Source: Saprospiraceae bacterium | GTDB taxonomy: Bacteria; Bacteroidota; Bacteroidia; Chitinophagales; Saprospiraceae | Reading direction: 5' to 3' | Assembly (NCBI GenBank): GCA_021604865.1 | Contig: BQJU01000033.1 | Location: 19,648-83,647 of the forward strand | Length of the DNA stretch: 64,000 nucleotides | Part shown: positions 9,295-17,811 of the stretch, in pieces | Layout of the letters: each line of letters opens with the position of its first letter | How positions within the stretch are numbered: position 1 is the first letter of the stretch | The notes under the pieces: generated by a model | The model's database searches: none | Told to the model about the DNA's origin: nothing | What the model saw: only the letters and a program-made list of their open reading frames with translations | Position numbers and translations under genes: made by a program

Positions 9295-9825
9295 GTTCAA
9301 CTTTCAGGTAGTGGTAATTGTATTCTTACAGAAAAGTTGTAAGCTAAGGATATTTTGGAAAGAATGGAAAGTGCGACTACGCAAAGCTTCGTCGCCCGAA
9401 GGAAAGAATGGAAAGAATGGAAAGATGGAAAATGCATGGGCTGGAAGAAATGGAAAGCGCCATAGGTAATCGGCGAGGATTCCCTTTTCACTTCTCTCTT
9501 TTTGAAGTTCATCTAGGCTCAGCCAAGACGGACAAGAAAAATAACAGCCTGTCCCGCCGAAGGGAAACCGCTAGGTCGGGAAAGTATCATCGAAAAAGGA
9601 TGCTTTGCAGCCCATGCTCCTACTCTGCCTTCGCGAAGCTACGGCGAAGCAAGGCGCTGAGTCCTTCGCCAAAGGCTACGTCCGCGCGCCTTTGGCGCAG
9701 ACGCCCGGAGAAAGCTTCAGCGCAAGCGTATGGTTGGCTTCCAAACATGCTCTAAAACCTAATTTTTTTTCATACTTTAAATTCCTCGTAAACAACTTAA
9801 AAGGGTATCCTAATTATTAAAATAT
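9295..9825. other. Non-coding stretch with purine repeats and an enlarged 80-bp-family element
   Basis: Between divergently placed helicase and ABC exporter. 9360-9450 carries repeated GGAAAGAATGG/GGAAAGATGG purine-rich words. From about 9590 to 9757 lies a degenerate member of the TTAGTGCATGTTTGGAGGTC element family: its right end reads GGTTGGCTTCCAAACATGCT, and a GC-rich palindromic block (CTTCGCGAAGC, TTTGGCGCAGA, AAAGCTTCAGCGCAAGCGTA) fills its centre. Open frames here have no family features and no sensible starts. 9758-9825 is AT-rich and probably holds the exporter promoter. Confidence 0.6.
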
Positions 9826-11649
9826 ATGAGTCAAAGGAACGGAAAGCCACAAAAATCTTTTAAAGAACAGTTTTCAGCCTTGGGAAATCTTCTTCCATTT
9901 TTCAAATTAATTTGGGAAACGAATTGGAAAATGGCTTTGGGTAATGTGTTGCTGCGGATTGTCAAATCGGCAATTCCACTGACTATGCTGTATATTGGAA
10001 AACTGATTATTGACGAAGTGATCAGGCTGAGTGATACGGCGGAGAAAGATTTGAATTATGTCTGGTTACTGCTGGGGTTGGAGTTGGGGTTGGCCGTAAT
10101 TTCCGAGTTGATCAATCGGAGCATCAATTTGCTGGATAGTTTATTGGGGGATTTGGTAGCCAACCGGACTTCAGTGGATTTGATCCGGCATGCTTCCCGC
10201 TTGGATTTATATCAGTTTGAAGATCCGGAATTCTATGATAAACTAGAACGCGCCAGGCGGCAGACTACAGGCAGAACAGTATTGATGTCGCAAGTTTTAT
10301 CTCAGCTACAAAACTTTATCACCTTACTATTTTTGGGTGCCGGATTGGTTGCGTTTAATCCCTGGTTGATTTTGATTCTCGTTTTGGCAGTCATTCCCTC
10401 ATTTATTGGAGAAACCTATTTTAACCGGCAAAATTATTCGCTGACCCGTAGTTGGACGCCAGAACGACGGGAGCTGGACTATCTACGATTTATCGGTGCC
10501 AGTGACCAAACGGCCAAAGAAGTCAAAATTTTCAACCTCTCGGATTTCATTACCGAACGGTTTGACCATCTTTCGATGAAATATTACCGGGCCAACCGGT
10601 CCTTATCTATCCGACATGCGAGTTGGGGAAGTCTGTTGTCAATCCTGGGAACCCTCTCCTATTATGGAGCTTATATTTTTATCATTATACAAGCTGTAAC
10701 CGGTGTCATCACTGTAGGTACGCTGACCTTTCTTTCGGGGTCTTTTAGTCGAATGCAGGGTTTGTTGCAATCCATGATGACTAATTTTTCCCGGATTGCA
10801 GAGAGTGCCTTGTATTTGCAGGATTTATTCGATTTTTTTGCCATTGAACCCTTGATTAAGACCAAAAAGAATGCCCTTGCCTTTCCTGATAAAGTAAAAG
10901 AAGGTTTTGTATTTAATAAGGTCAGTTTCAAGTATCCTGGTAGTGAGCGCTGGGCGATTCGAAACCTGACTTTTACCCTGAATAAAGGAGATAAAATGGC
11001 TTTGGTGGGTGAAAATGGAGCCGGCAAGACCACTTTGGTCAAATTGTTAGCCCGCCTATATGAACCCACGGAGGGGCAAATTTTGTTGGATGGGATAGAC
11101 TTAAGGGAATATAGCCTGAAGGAATTGCGGGATAATATTGGCATTATCTTCCAGGATTACATCCGTTTCCAGTTGACTGCCAGTGAAAATATTGCCATTG
11201 GAAATATTCAGCAAGTTGGGGAAATGCCCATTATTGAAAATGCTGCCCAAAAGAGTCTGGCCGATACGGTGGTGGATCAACTTCCAGAGGGATTTGCTAC
11301 CCGGCTGGGTAAACGTTTCTCTGGTGGGGTGGATTTGTCTGGTGGGCAATGGCAAAAAATTGCGCTGGCCCGTGCTTATATGCGGGATGCCCAATTGTTG
11401 ATCCTGGATGAGCCTACTTCTGCATTGGATGCCAGGGCGGAACACGAAGTATTTCTGCGCTTTTCAGAACTGATTGAAGATAAGTCAGCGGTATTGATTT
11501 CTCACCGTTTTTCTACGGTACGGATGGCCGACCGAATTTTATTTCTGGAAAATGGCCAATTATTGGAACTGGGTAGCCATGAAGAGCTATTGGCTATGAA
11601 TGGGAAGTATGCGGAGTTGTTTCATTTGCAGGCCCAGGGGTATGTTTGA
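9826..11649 (+). CDS. ABC exporter, fused permease-ATPase (MsbA-like)
   Basis: 607 residues. The first 320 residues hold about six membrane helices (ABC type-1 exporter fold, for example MLYIGKLIIDEVI and a hydrophobic pair around residues 165-200). The nucleotide-binding domain follows: Walker A GENGAGKTT near residues 395-403, signature LSGGQ near 504-508, Walker B LLILDEPTSALDA with the catalytic E529, and the H-loop SHRFSTV. One half-transporter per chain, so a homodimer is expected. The family exports lipids, peptides or drugs; the substrate here cannot be read from sequence, and no precursor peptide, peptidase domain or partner half-transporter gene is adjacent. The gene stands alone. 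Confidence 0.93.
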   Translation: MSQRNGKPQKSFKEQFSALGNLLPFFKLIWETNWKMALGNVLLRIVKSAIPLTMLYIGKLIIDEVIRLSDTAEKDLNYVWLLLGLELGLAVISELINRSINLLDSLLGDLVANRTSVDLIRHASRLDLYQFEDPEFYDKLERARRQTTGRTVLMSQVLSQLQNFITLLFLGAGLVAFNPWLILILVLAVIPSFIGETYFNRQNYSLTRSWTPERRELDYLRFIGASDQTAKEVKIFNLSDFITERFDHLSMKYYRANRSLSIRHASWGSLLSILGTLSYYGAYIFIIIQAVTGVITVGTLTFLSGSFSRMQGLLQSMMTNFSRIAESALYLQDLFDFFAIEPLIKTKKNALAFPDKVKEGFVFNKVSFKYPGSERWAIRNLTFTLNKGDKMALVGENGAGKTTLVKLLARLYEPTEGQILLDGIDLREYSLKELRDNIGIIFQDYIRFQLTASENIAIGNIQQVGEMPIIENAAQKSLADTVVDQLPEGFATRLGKRFSGGVDLSGGQWQKIALARAYMRDAQLLILDEPTSALDARAEHEVFLRFSELIEDKSAVLISHRFSTVRMADRILFLENGQLLELGSHEELLAMNGKYAELFHLQAQGYV

Positions 11650-11769
11650 TTATATATAGTGAGAGGTGGGGGTTCGTTTGAATTTTTTTCTATTTTCAAA
11701 AAGTGAAAAGTGCATCCCACTATTTAGCTGTAGCTCCATCCAATTTTCCAGTTCTTCCAACACCTCCTT

Positions 11770-13329
11770 CTAATAATTCCAAAGCAACTCCAGCTGATTT
11801 TTCAAATAGGGATCATCGGGTTGAAGGGCAAGGCCTCGCTGTATCATGACACGAGCGTTGTAATAATCTTTGGCCCGGAAATAATAATAGGAAGCGGAGG
11901 TATAAGCCGTTGTCACCCATAAACCGGCTTTGGGGAGATGACCATAAATTGCCAGCAATTGCTCAAAATCGTTTAGATATTTGAGGCCTTTGGCTTCATC
12001 CTCCATATCAAAATAATGGCGGATACGTTCAGCATTGTAAAACAGGTTTCTGTCTTGCAAAAAGGGGTGGTTACGCAAAAAGGGGTATTGTTTGATGTAC
12101 GAATCTAATCCATCGAGTCCCTGTTCAAAATCCCTTTGGTCGCTAATTGATTCAATCAGCAATCCGGCCAAAGCATCCTGTACCTTTTTATTCCGCTGAT
12201 AGTCATGGTTGATACTATCCATACATTCCAACACTTTAATCGTTTCATTTTTGCGGGCGTAAAAGCGGGCTAGTTGGGTGAAATATATTTCCCGGATTTG
12301 TTCCGTCATAGAAGTTTCCTTACTCAGATTCCGGAGGTACATCTGGTAAATTCCGGCCAGTTTTTCGGGTTGATTTTTTTCGTGGAGCTGGTAATCCGTC
12401 AGTCGGTAAAAAGAAGAAACGATCTCTTTACTTACTGCTGGAAGGGGGTATTGTTCGTATAACCGAAAAATGCCCGTTGCATCTCCGGTATAGATAATAT
12501 CTTTTGATTTGGCTAGTTGAAATAAGCAAGTATAGCGAAAAGTCTCGTGGCGAGGCAGGGGAAAAAGTGCATGGGCTTTGTCAATCAGTTGAAGAGCAGG
12601 AAGGTATTTTTTGTCATGATACTCTTTTAGTGCCTGCTGGTAATACAGGATTCCGCCCAACTGATTCAGACTGATCTGCGCTTCTTTGGGTGCATAATAT
12701 TGGTAAAAAAGGCTCTCTTCTGAAGCCGTTTCTTTACCGGTAAGCAGGCGAAGTTCACGCAATAGCTGTACATAGTCTTTGGCAAATTTACTTTTTCTCT
12801 TTTTCTTAAGCTGAGATGGGCTTTCGGTATTGAGGGCGATAGGTGTCCGATCAGGGTCCACTATCGGAAATATGTTTTGCGGTTCCATCTGGATATAAAA
12901 CGGCAGATCAAAATGTTGCAATACCAAAGCGTAAAGCGCCGATGCGGTTGCCGTATTGTAATTGGCATTTTTAAATAACTGCTCAAAACCTGCATATTCA
13001 TTGTACTGTTTGAAGAATTTTTTCCGCAGGTAGGATGCTATAATTTCAGCGGCTTTGCTAGTTGACTTTCGATCTACTTTTTCCTTTTCAAGATCGCGGT
13101 ACACTTGCCTTAGTTCTACTTCGATATAGCGGTAATCATGTTCATTGTTATCTGGAGAAGCGGCCAAAAGCAGGCGAATCTGATCACTAGGTGTTTTAGG
13201 AGGAGGAGCCTTCAATACTGTTTCTTCAAAGGCGGAATGAAAGTCTGTTGACTGTGCAGTTTTCACTGCATATTGGGCACATACATAATTGCAACATACT
13301 AATGCCAAGAGGGTTATACCTTGTTTCAT
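11770..13329 (-). CDS. Secreted TPR-like helical protein, function unknown
   Basis: 519 residues with a signal peptide (MKQGITLLALVCCNYVCAQ). The mature protein is almost entirely helical with short tandem helix pairs, such as AKDYYNARVMIQRGLALQPDDPYLKNQLELL at the end, which is a typical tetratricopeptide repeat, and LPALQLIDKAHALFPLP in the middle. A basic patch (KKKRKSKFAK) lies near residue 175. TPR proteins act as scaffolds; no enzyme motif is seen. No sorting domain, so probably periplasmic. The gene is monocistronic and is preceded by the hairpin element and repeat array at 13.4-13.75 kb. Confidence 0.7.
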   Translation of the reverse strand: MKQGITLLALVCCNYVCAQYAVKTAQSTDFHSAFEETVLKAPPPKTPSDQIRLLLAASPDNNEHDYRYIEVELRQVYRDLEKEKVDRKSTSKAAEIIASYLRKKFFKQYNEYAGFEQLFKNANYNTATASALYALVLQHFDLPFYIQMEPQNIFPIVDPDRTPIALNTESPSQLKKKRKSKFAKDYVQLLRELRLLTGKETASEESLFYQYYAPKEAQISLNQLGGILYYQQALKEYHDKKYLPALQLIDKAHALFPLPRHETFRYTCLFQLAKSKDIIYTGDATGIFRLYEQYPLPAVSKEIVSSFYRLTDYQLHEKNQPEKLAGIYQMYLRNLSKETSMTEQIREIYFTQLARFYARKNETIKVLECMDSINHDYQRNKKVQDALAGLLIESISDQRDFEQGLDGLDSYIKQYPFLRNHPFLQDRNLFYNAERIRHYFDMEDEAKGLKYLNDFEQLLAIYGHLPKAGLWVTTAYTSASYYYFRAKDYYNARVMIQRGLALQPDDPYLKNQLELLWNY

Positions 13330-13440
13330 GGAATTTTAATTTCCGCCAAAGATAAGCTTTCTTTGTCAGGGTTCATATTAGAATTTTATTGAAATGATGA
13401 AAAAAAGGGGATTTGTCAACGCCACTTTTAATGAAATGCT

Positions 13441-13602
13441 AAGGGTGCGGCGAATAATAACTTCCCCATCTGGAGTTGCTCTTATGCTGCTACCCTTCGT
13501 TGCTCATCACTTGGGTAGCTTTGGCTAGCCGCGATCTTCGCGCCTCGCTTAGCAGCACAATAGCTGCCTTGAAATGATGACCTTATTATTTGCCGCACCC
13601 TA
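13441..13602. repeat. 162-bp hairpin element with 20-bp terminal inverted repeats
   Basis: Left end AAGGGTGCGGCGAATAATAA (13441-13460) is the reverse complement, with two mismatches, of the right end at 13583-13602. The interior contains shorter palindromes (TAGCTTTGGCTAGC, GATCTTCGCG) but no gene. Length and end sequence resemble the 161-bp element at 20150-20310. MITE-like; no transposase is present to prove mobility. Confidence 0.75.
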
Positions 13603-13637
13603 AGGATCAAACGAGAGGCTGTAATTGGGGGGTAGAG

Positions 13638-13746
13638 ATCGTTACAAATGTAATCGTTACTTTTATAATGATAACTTTTGTAATCGTTATAAATATAATC
13701 ATTACTTTTGTAACGATAACTTTTGTAATCATTATTTTTGTAACGA
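13638..13746. repeat. Array of seven 15-bp repeats
   Basis: Seven consecutive 15-base units plus four bases of an eighth. Unit consensus AT[CG][GA]T[TA]A[CT] followed by four A/T bases and [GA]TA, for example ATCATTACTTTTGTA. Units differ from one another at a few positions but keep exact length. The same unit occurs seven times at 37985-38089. Reading frames through it give only a degenerate YKSND-type pentapeptide and have no ATG start, so it is not treated as coding. Confidence 0.9.
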
Positions 13747-13853
13747 CTAGCTAGCTTATAAGACTCCACCAAGCCGTCTTTGAATAAGTGAAGGTAGTGG
13801 TCTCCACGGCGCCCCCTTGGTGATTGGGTGTGATGGAAAGTAGGGCGAGTCAG

Positions 13854-15203
13854 TCAGCGTTTCTCCCGAAAATCGAAAACCCGGTTTATCCATTCATATC
13901 CCAAATAATCCAATATAATCACTACAAAAATCACCAAATATTCAATAGCCACCACCCACAAATTCTCAAAATACCCAGGATAACTATAATTGACATAAGT
14001 CAGCATAATCAGTCCAGTCCACATTATTGGAAAACGAAAGCGGGTAAAGATGCAGAGCACCAGTGGCATGACGGTGTACCAGGGATGGACCGTCGTAGTG
14101 AAAAACAAATAAAGGGTAATGGCAAAAAGCATAGCGGTAGGCCAATTGCGCAAATTGGGCTGCCGTTCAAAAAGGGTAAAAAATAAGATTCCCGTGAGGG
14201 TACCGATAGCCAAACCGGGTCCAATATAGGCGATTAGGTTATAGCCAACCTGCTGATAACCAACCCATCGCAGCAAATAATAGATACTGGCATTAAATTC
14301 AAATTTCCGAAAATAGAGATCGAGGCTATTGCTAAAATTTTGTACAAAAGTCTGACTCAGTAAGGGTGCAAAAAGTAGGATCGACGCCATTCCCAATACA
14401 ACAAAGTAGCCAAGGCTCCGCTTCCATCCCAGGCGTCGGATCAGTAGCGGCAAAAACATCAAGGGCAATAATTTAGTAGCTATAGACAGAGCCAGGGCGA
14501 TGGCAGACCAGGTCCACCGGCCACAAATAAGTAACCACCATGCTAGTAGAAGAAAAAATATCATGCCGCCTTCAAAGTGCACATTGCCACTGATTTCCAG
14601 GATGATCAGGGGATTAAGGGCATAAATCAGGACAAGATGAGGCGGTAAATCGTAATGACGGAGCAAACGCACGATAAGCCATAAACTACCTAATTCAAAA
14701 GCCAACAAAACTGACTTCATCACCAGGGCACTGGCCACAATACTATTGGGAAACAACCAGCAGGCAATGGCAAAAGTAGCCTGCGCTACCGGTGGATAAA
14801 TGGTAAAATATTCCGGAGAATTAAGCTTGCTGAAAAGCTCAGGGGTAAGTCCCGGCACCTGGAGGTTGCCGCCAACAAAATAAGTGGGCAATTGCTCAAA
14901 TGGGTTATAGCCCTGATTCCACAACCTGCCATCCCAGATAAACCGGTAAATGTCATCGGATAATTGAGGAAATGCAAAAACCATGATGAGCCGCATGACT
15001 ACGGCTAGTCCCAGATAAAAAGGAACAGCACTAATGGAAGTGCAATTGATGGCCAGTAGATACAATCCAAAAAATACCGCATAGAGGGAAATGAGTGGTC
15101 CAAAATCAGACTGACCGGGCAGGTAACCGATGGCTACAGTCACCGCTAATAAACCAATGGCAAAAAGCCAATCTTTAGGAGAAGTCTGTATCGCTAGTGC
15201 CAT
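13854..15203 (-). CDS. GT-C type membrane glycosyltransferase (GT87/DUF2029-like)
   Basis: 449 residues with about ten to twelve hydrophobic segments. The first long loop carries a paired-acid motif in DDIYRFIWDGRLWNQGYNPF (near residues 80-100), the signature of GT-C enzymes that use a polyprenyl-phosphate sugar donor. It overlaps in function with its neighbours: the gene starts 14 bases after the processive GT2 gene and is the last of three minus-strand glycosyltransferase genes (17533 to 13854). The inference is that it adds a sugar from a lipid carrier, plausibly one made by the GT2 gene at 16835. Last residues REKR; the 3' end abuts a low-complexity spacer. Confidence 0.82.
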   Translation of the reverse strand: MALAIQTSPKDWLFAIGLLAVTVAIGYLPGQSDFGPLISLYAVFFGLYLLAINCTSISAVPFYLGLAVVMRLIMVFAFPQLSDDIYRFIWDGRLWNQGYNPFEQLPTYFVGGNLQVPGLTPELFSKLNSPEYFTIYPPVAQATFAIACWLFPNSIVASALVMKSVLLAFELGSLWLIVRLLRHYDLPPHLVLIYALNPLIILEISGNVHFEGGMIFFLLLAWWLLICGRWTWSAIALALSIATKLLPLMFLPLLIRRLGWKRSLGYFVVLGMASILLFAPLLSQTFVQNFSNSLDLYFRKFEFNASIYYLLRWVGYQQVGYNLIAYIGPGLAIGTLTGILFFTLFERQPNLRNWPTAMLFAITLYLFFTTTVHPWYTVMPLVLCIFTRFRFPIMWTGLIMLTYVNYSYPGYFENLWVVAIEYLVIFVVIILDYLGYEWINRVFDFREKR

Positions 15204-15217
15204 AAGTCAGTCGGCTA

Positions 15218-16795
15218 TCAGCTACGCAGGCTGAAGTCCCGCAAAGTAAAAAAGAAAATGGCCCCATAACCTAGGCACAACATACCGTGAAAGACGATAA
15301 AGGTGGTGTTTTGCAAATAGATGCCTCCCAAGACCGCTCCCAAAAAATAAAGTGCCAGAAAGCCCTCCATAATGGTGGACCAGGTCAATTTTTGATTGAG
15401 GTATTTCTTGCTGGTGATCGAATCACGCAAAGTCTTGATGTTGAATTTTGGGGTCCGTACAAATGGAGACTTCTTCCCACGGAATCCTTCGATAACGGCC
15501 ACTGTATTGTGAAGAGAAAGCCCCATAGAGAGTGCCAGAAACAGGGGAAAAAGAGTAATAAACTTATAGACTGACTTCGTGAAATCCGCTGATTTTTCGG
15601 GCACGGCCTGCACATTTGCCACATAATATACTGCCACGATCGACAATAACCCCACCAGGAAATACGCAAAGAAATGTTTACTAAAACCCAATTCAATCAG
15701 GTCACCCAAAAAGAACAAAAGCGGAACACTGATGACACCGGTAATAAAAACAAAAACAAAGATGGAACTAGCCAGCAGATGCGAGGTCGTAAAGATTTTC
15801 TGAGTCAGGCTCAGATCAGACTTCCAAACGGTTGGCAGCATTTTTTTGGCCGTTTCGGCACCGCCTTTCATCCATCTGAACTGCTGAGATTTTAGGCTAT
15901 TCATTTCTACGGGGAGCTCTGCTGGTGAGCCTACTTCTTCCAGGAAGTTGATCTTCCAGCCTTTTAACTGAGCACGGATGCTAAGGTCCAGGTCTTCGGT
16001 CAAGGTGTCGGCTTCCCAACCACCGGCATCCTCTATAGCTTTGCGACGCCAAACGCCAGCAGTGCCATTAAATTGAAGCATGTGATTGCCATTCATGCGG
16101 CCGGTTTGTTCTACCGTAAAATGCACATTCAACTGCAACGCCTGCAAGCGGGTGATGAGGGAATAATCCTCATTGATGTGCTCCCATCGGGTTTGCACCA
16201 CACCCACCTTTTCATCTTGGAAAAAGGGGATGGTTTTTTTGAGAAAATCGCGACGCGGCAAAAAATCGGCATCAAAAATGGCCAGGAATTCTCCTTTGGC
16301 ATATTTCATACCTTCTTTTAAGGCTCCGGCTTTGAAGCCCTGTCGTTTTTCGCGACAGATTTGCTCGATCTGAAATCCTTGTGCCTGGTATTCTTTTACT
16401 TTGGCCTGGGTAACCGCTACCGTTTCGTCAATGGAATCATCGAGAATATGTACTTCAAAACGATCTTTGGGATAGTCAAACTGCATGACACTATCGATCA
16501 GTCGCTCGATCACGTACATTTCATTAAAAATGGGTAATTGTACGGTAACAAAAGGATATTCCTGTTCCTCATCCACATTTGTCAATGGGGGATCGACAAA
16601 ATCACCAGGCTCATTACCAGCATAGGCCAACTGAGGGCTTTTTACGCCTTTACGAACCGGAGCATTGGCTTCAGCATTGTTTCGTTTGCCCCTTTTGTAA
16701 TAATACAGCAAATTGAATTGCATTAGGCAATACACCGTGATATAGCTCAAAGCTATGGTGTAAATTCCCAATACGATATACGCGATCACAGTCAT
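15218..16795 (-). CDS. Processive-type GT2 glycosyltransferase (cellulose synthase/CslA-like)
   Basis: 525 residues. One N-terminal membrane helix (residues 1-30), then a cytosolic GT-A domain with DDS (119-121), DAD (175-177), TED (266-268) and QQFRW (304-308), i.e. the D, DxD, TED and Q(Q/R)xRW motifs of processive family 2 synthases, followed by about four more membrane helices. This is the layout of bacterial glucan/mannan synthases related to plant CslA. No c-di-GMP-binding PilZ domain is visible. It lies between a dolichyl-phosphate-type GT2 and a GT-C enzyme on the same strand with gaps of 39 and 14 bp, so one transcript is likely. Product not known. Confidence 0.87.
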   Translation of the reverse strand: MTVIAYIVLGIYTIALSYITVYCLMQFNLLYYYKRGKRNNAEANAPVRKGVKSPQLAYAGNEPGDFVDPPLTNVDEEQEYPFVTVQLPIFNEMYVIERLIDSVMQFDYPKDRFEVHILDDSIDETVAVTQAKVKEYQAQGFQIEQICREKRQGFKAGALKEGMKYAKGEFLAIFDADFLPRRDFLKKTIPFFQDEKVGVVQTRWEHINEDYSLITRLQALQLNVHFTVEQTGRMNGNHMLQFNGTAGVWRRKAIEDAGGWEADTLTEDLDLSIRAQLKGWKINFLEEVGSPAELPVEMNSLKSQQFRWMKGGAETAKKMLPTVWKSDLSLTQKIFTTSHLLASSIFVFVFITGVISVPLLFFLGDLIELGFSKHFFAYFLVGLLSIVAVYYVANVQAVPEKSADFTKSVYKFITLFPLFLALSMGLSLHNTVAVIEGFRGKKSPFVRTPKFNIKTLRDSITSKKYLNQKLTWSTIMEGFLALYFLGAVLGGIYLQNTTFIVFHGMLCLGYGAIFFFTLRDFSLRS

Positions 16796-16834
16796 CCTGT
16801 TACTGTTTTAGAGCTTGTCTAAAAATTTAGTTGG

Positions 16835-17533
16835 CTATAATAATTTAAAAATTGTCCATAATATCTTATACCCGGCAAGTATGGTTCCTCTAATCGTTCC
16901 CGATACTTTCGAAACCCCTACCCTACGCCGGTATTGTACTGGAACTTCGGTACATTTTAGCTTGTATTTTGCCGCTTTAACCTGCATTTCTACCGTCCAT
17001 CCAAAATCAGGATCCGCCATTTTCAACTCCACTAACTTTTGCCATTTGATGGCCCGGAAAGGTCCCAGGTCAGTAAATTGATAATTATAGAACAACTTGA
17101 TCAGGTTGGTGGCCAGCCAATTACCAAACACCTGCTGGGGCATCATTGCCCCCCTTTCCATATCTCCTTGAGACCTCGAACCAATAACCAGGTCACAATT
17201 GTCTTTGATGATAGGGCGAATTAGCTGGGGCATTTCTTCGGGGTGGTCAGAATAATCCCCGTCAATAAAAACGACGATATGAGGCTGTTCGGCTACCGGT
17301 TTTTCATTTATATAAGCAATACCTTTCAAACAAGCACTTCCATATCCTTTTCTTGGCTGCGAAACCACTTTAGCTCCTGCAGCACTTGCAACAGCAGCAG
17401 TTTGATCAGTACTGGCATTATCACAAACAATAATATCTCTGACCAAATCTTTAGGAATATCCTTTACTACCAGCCCAATTGATTGCTCTTCGTTATATGC
17501 CGGTATGATTACGTCAATGACTGGTTTTTCCAA
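16835..17533 (-). CDS. GT2 glycosyltransferase, dolichyl/polyprenyl-phosphate sugar synthase-like
   Basis: 232 residues. Motifs: IPAYNEE (10-16), CDNASTDQT (38-45) and DGDYSD (91-96), then a GSR stretch and a short C-terminal GxIxAxYKI segment. These place it with DPM/DPG-type synthases that charge a polyprenyl phosphate with a sugar. The only start that keeps the whole N-terminal strand is TTG at 17533; no in-frame ATG occurs before the stop upstream at 17573-17575. First gene of the three-gene glycosyltransferase run, so it may make the lipid-linked donor used by the GT-C enzyme at its end. Confidence 0.85.
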   Translation of the reverse strand: MEKPVIDVIIPAYNEEQSIGLVVKDIPKDLVRDIIVCDNASTDQTAAVASAAGAKVVSQPRKGYGSACLKGIAYINEKPVAEQPHIVVFIDGDYSDHPEEMPQLIRPIIKDNCDLVIGSRSQGDMERGAMMPQQVFGNWLATNLIKLFYNYQFTDLGPFRAIKWQKLVELKMADPDFGWTVEMQVKAAKYKLKCTEVPVQYRRRVGVSKVSGTIRGTILAGYKILWTIFKLL

Positions 17534-17783
17534 GTTGGTGTATTTAAAACTGGTTATTCCCTGAGGTTTGGTCTAATTTTTAAGCTCCGAATAAAACGTA
17601 TTTCTGCAAAGTTAGTAGTTTTCATGGCATTGCAACTGTCCGGAAGGTAACTTTTGAGGAACCTCGAACTAGGCGAAAGTATAAAAATCCTATAATAGTT
17701 ACCGTATAAAGGAGGAAACATTGAAGCCCGCCGGATATACGACACACGCTCAATCTACCGTTTAGAGCTCATCATATTATTAC

Positions 17784-17791
17784 TATCTTTG
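17784..17791 (+). promoter_or_regulatory. Bacteroidota -7 box (TATCTTTG)
   Basis: TATCTTTG matches the TAnnTTTG consensus and lies 20 bases before the ATG at 17812. A clear -33 TTTG is not present, only TTTAG around 17761. Confidence 0.55.
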
Positions 17792-17811
17792 TGCGCAATA
17801 ATCAATTTTTG

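Noticed and set aside
13638..13746. CRISPR array hypothesis for the 15-bp arrays
   Set aside because: Units are contiguous with no unique spacers, are shorter than CRISPR repeats and no cas gene is present.
13482..13772. Open frame through the first 15-bp array encoding a YKSND-type pentapeptide repeat
   Set aside because: No ATG start (TTG only), the repeat period of 15 bases creates the frame automatically, and codon use is not gene-like.
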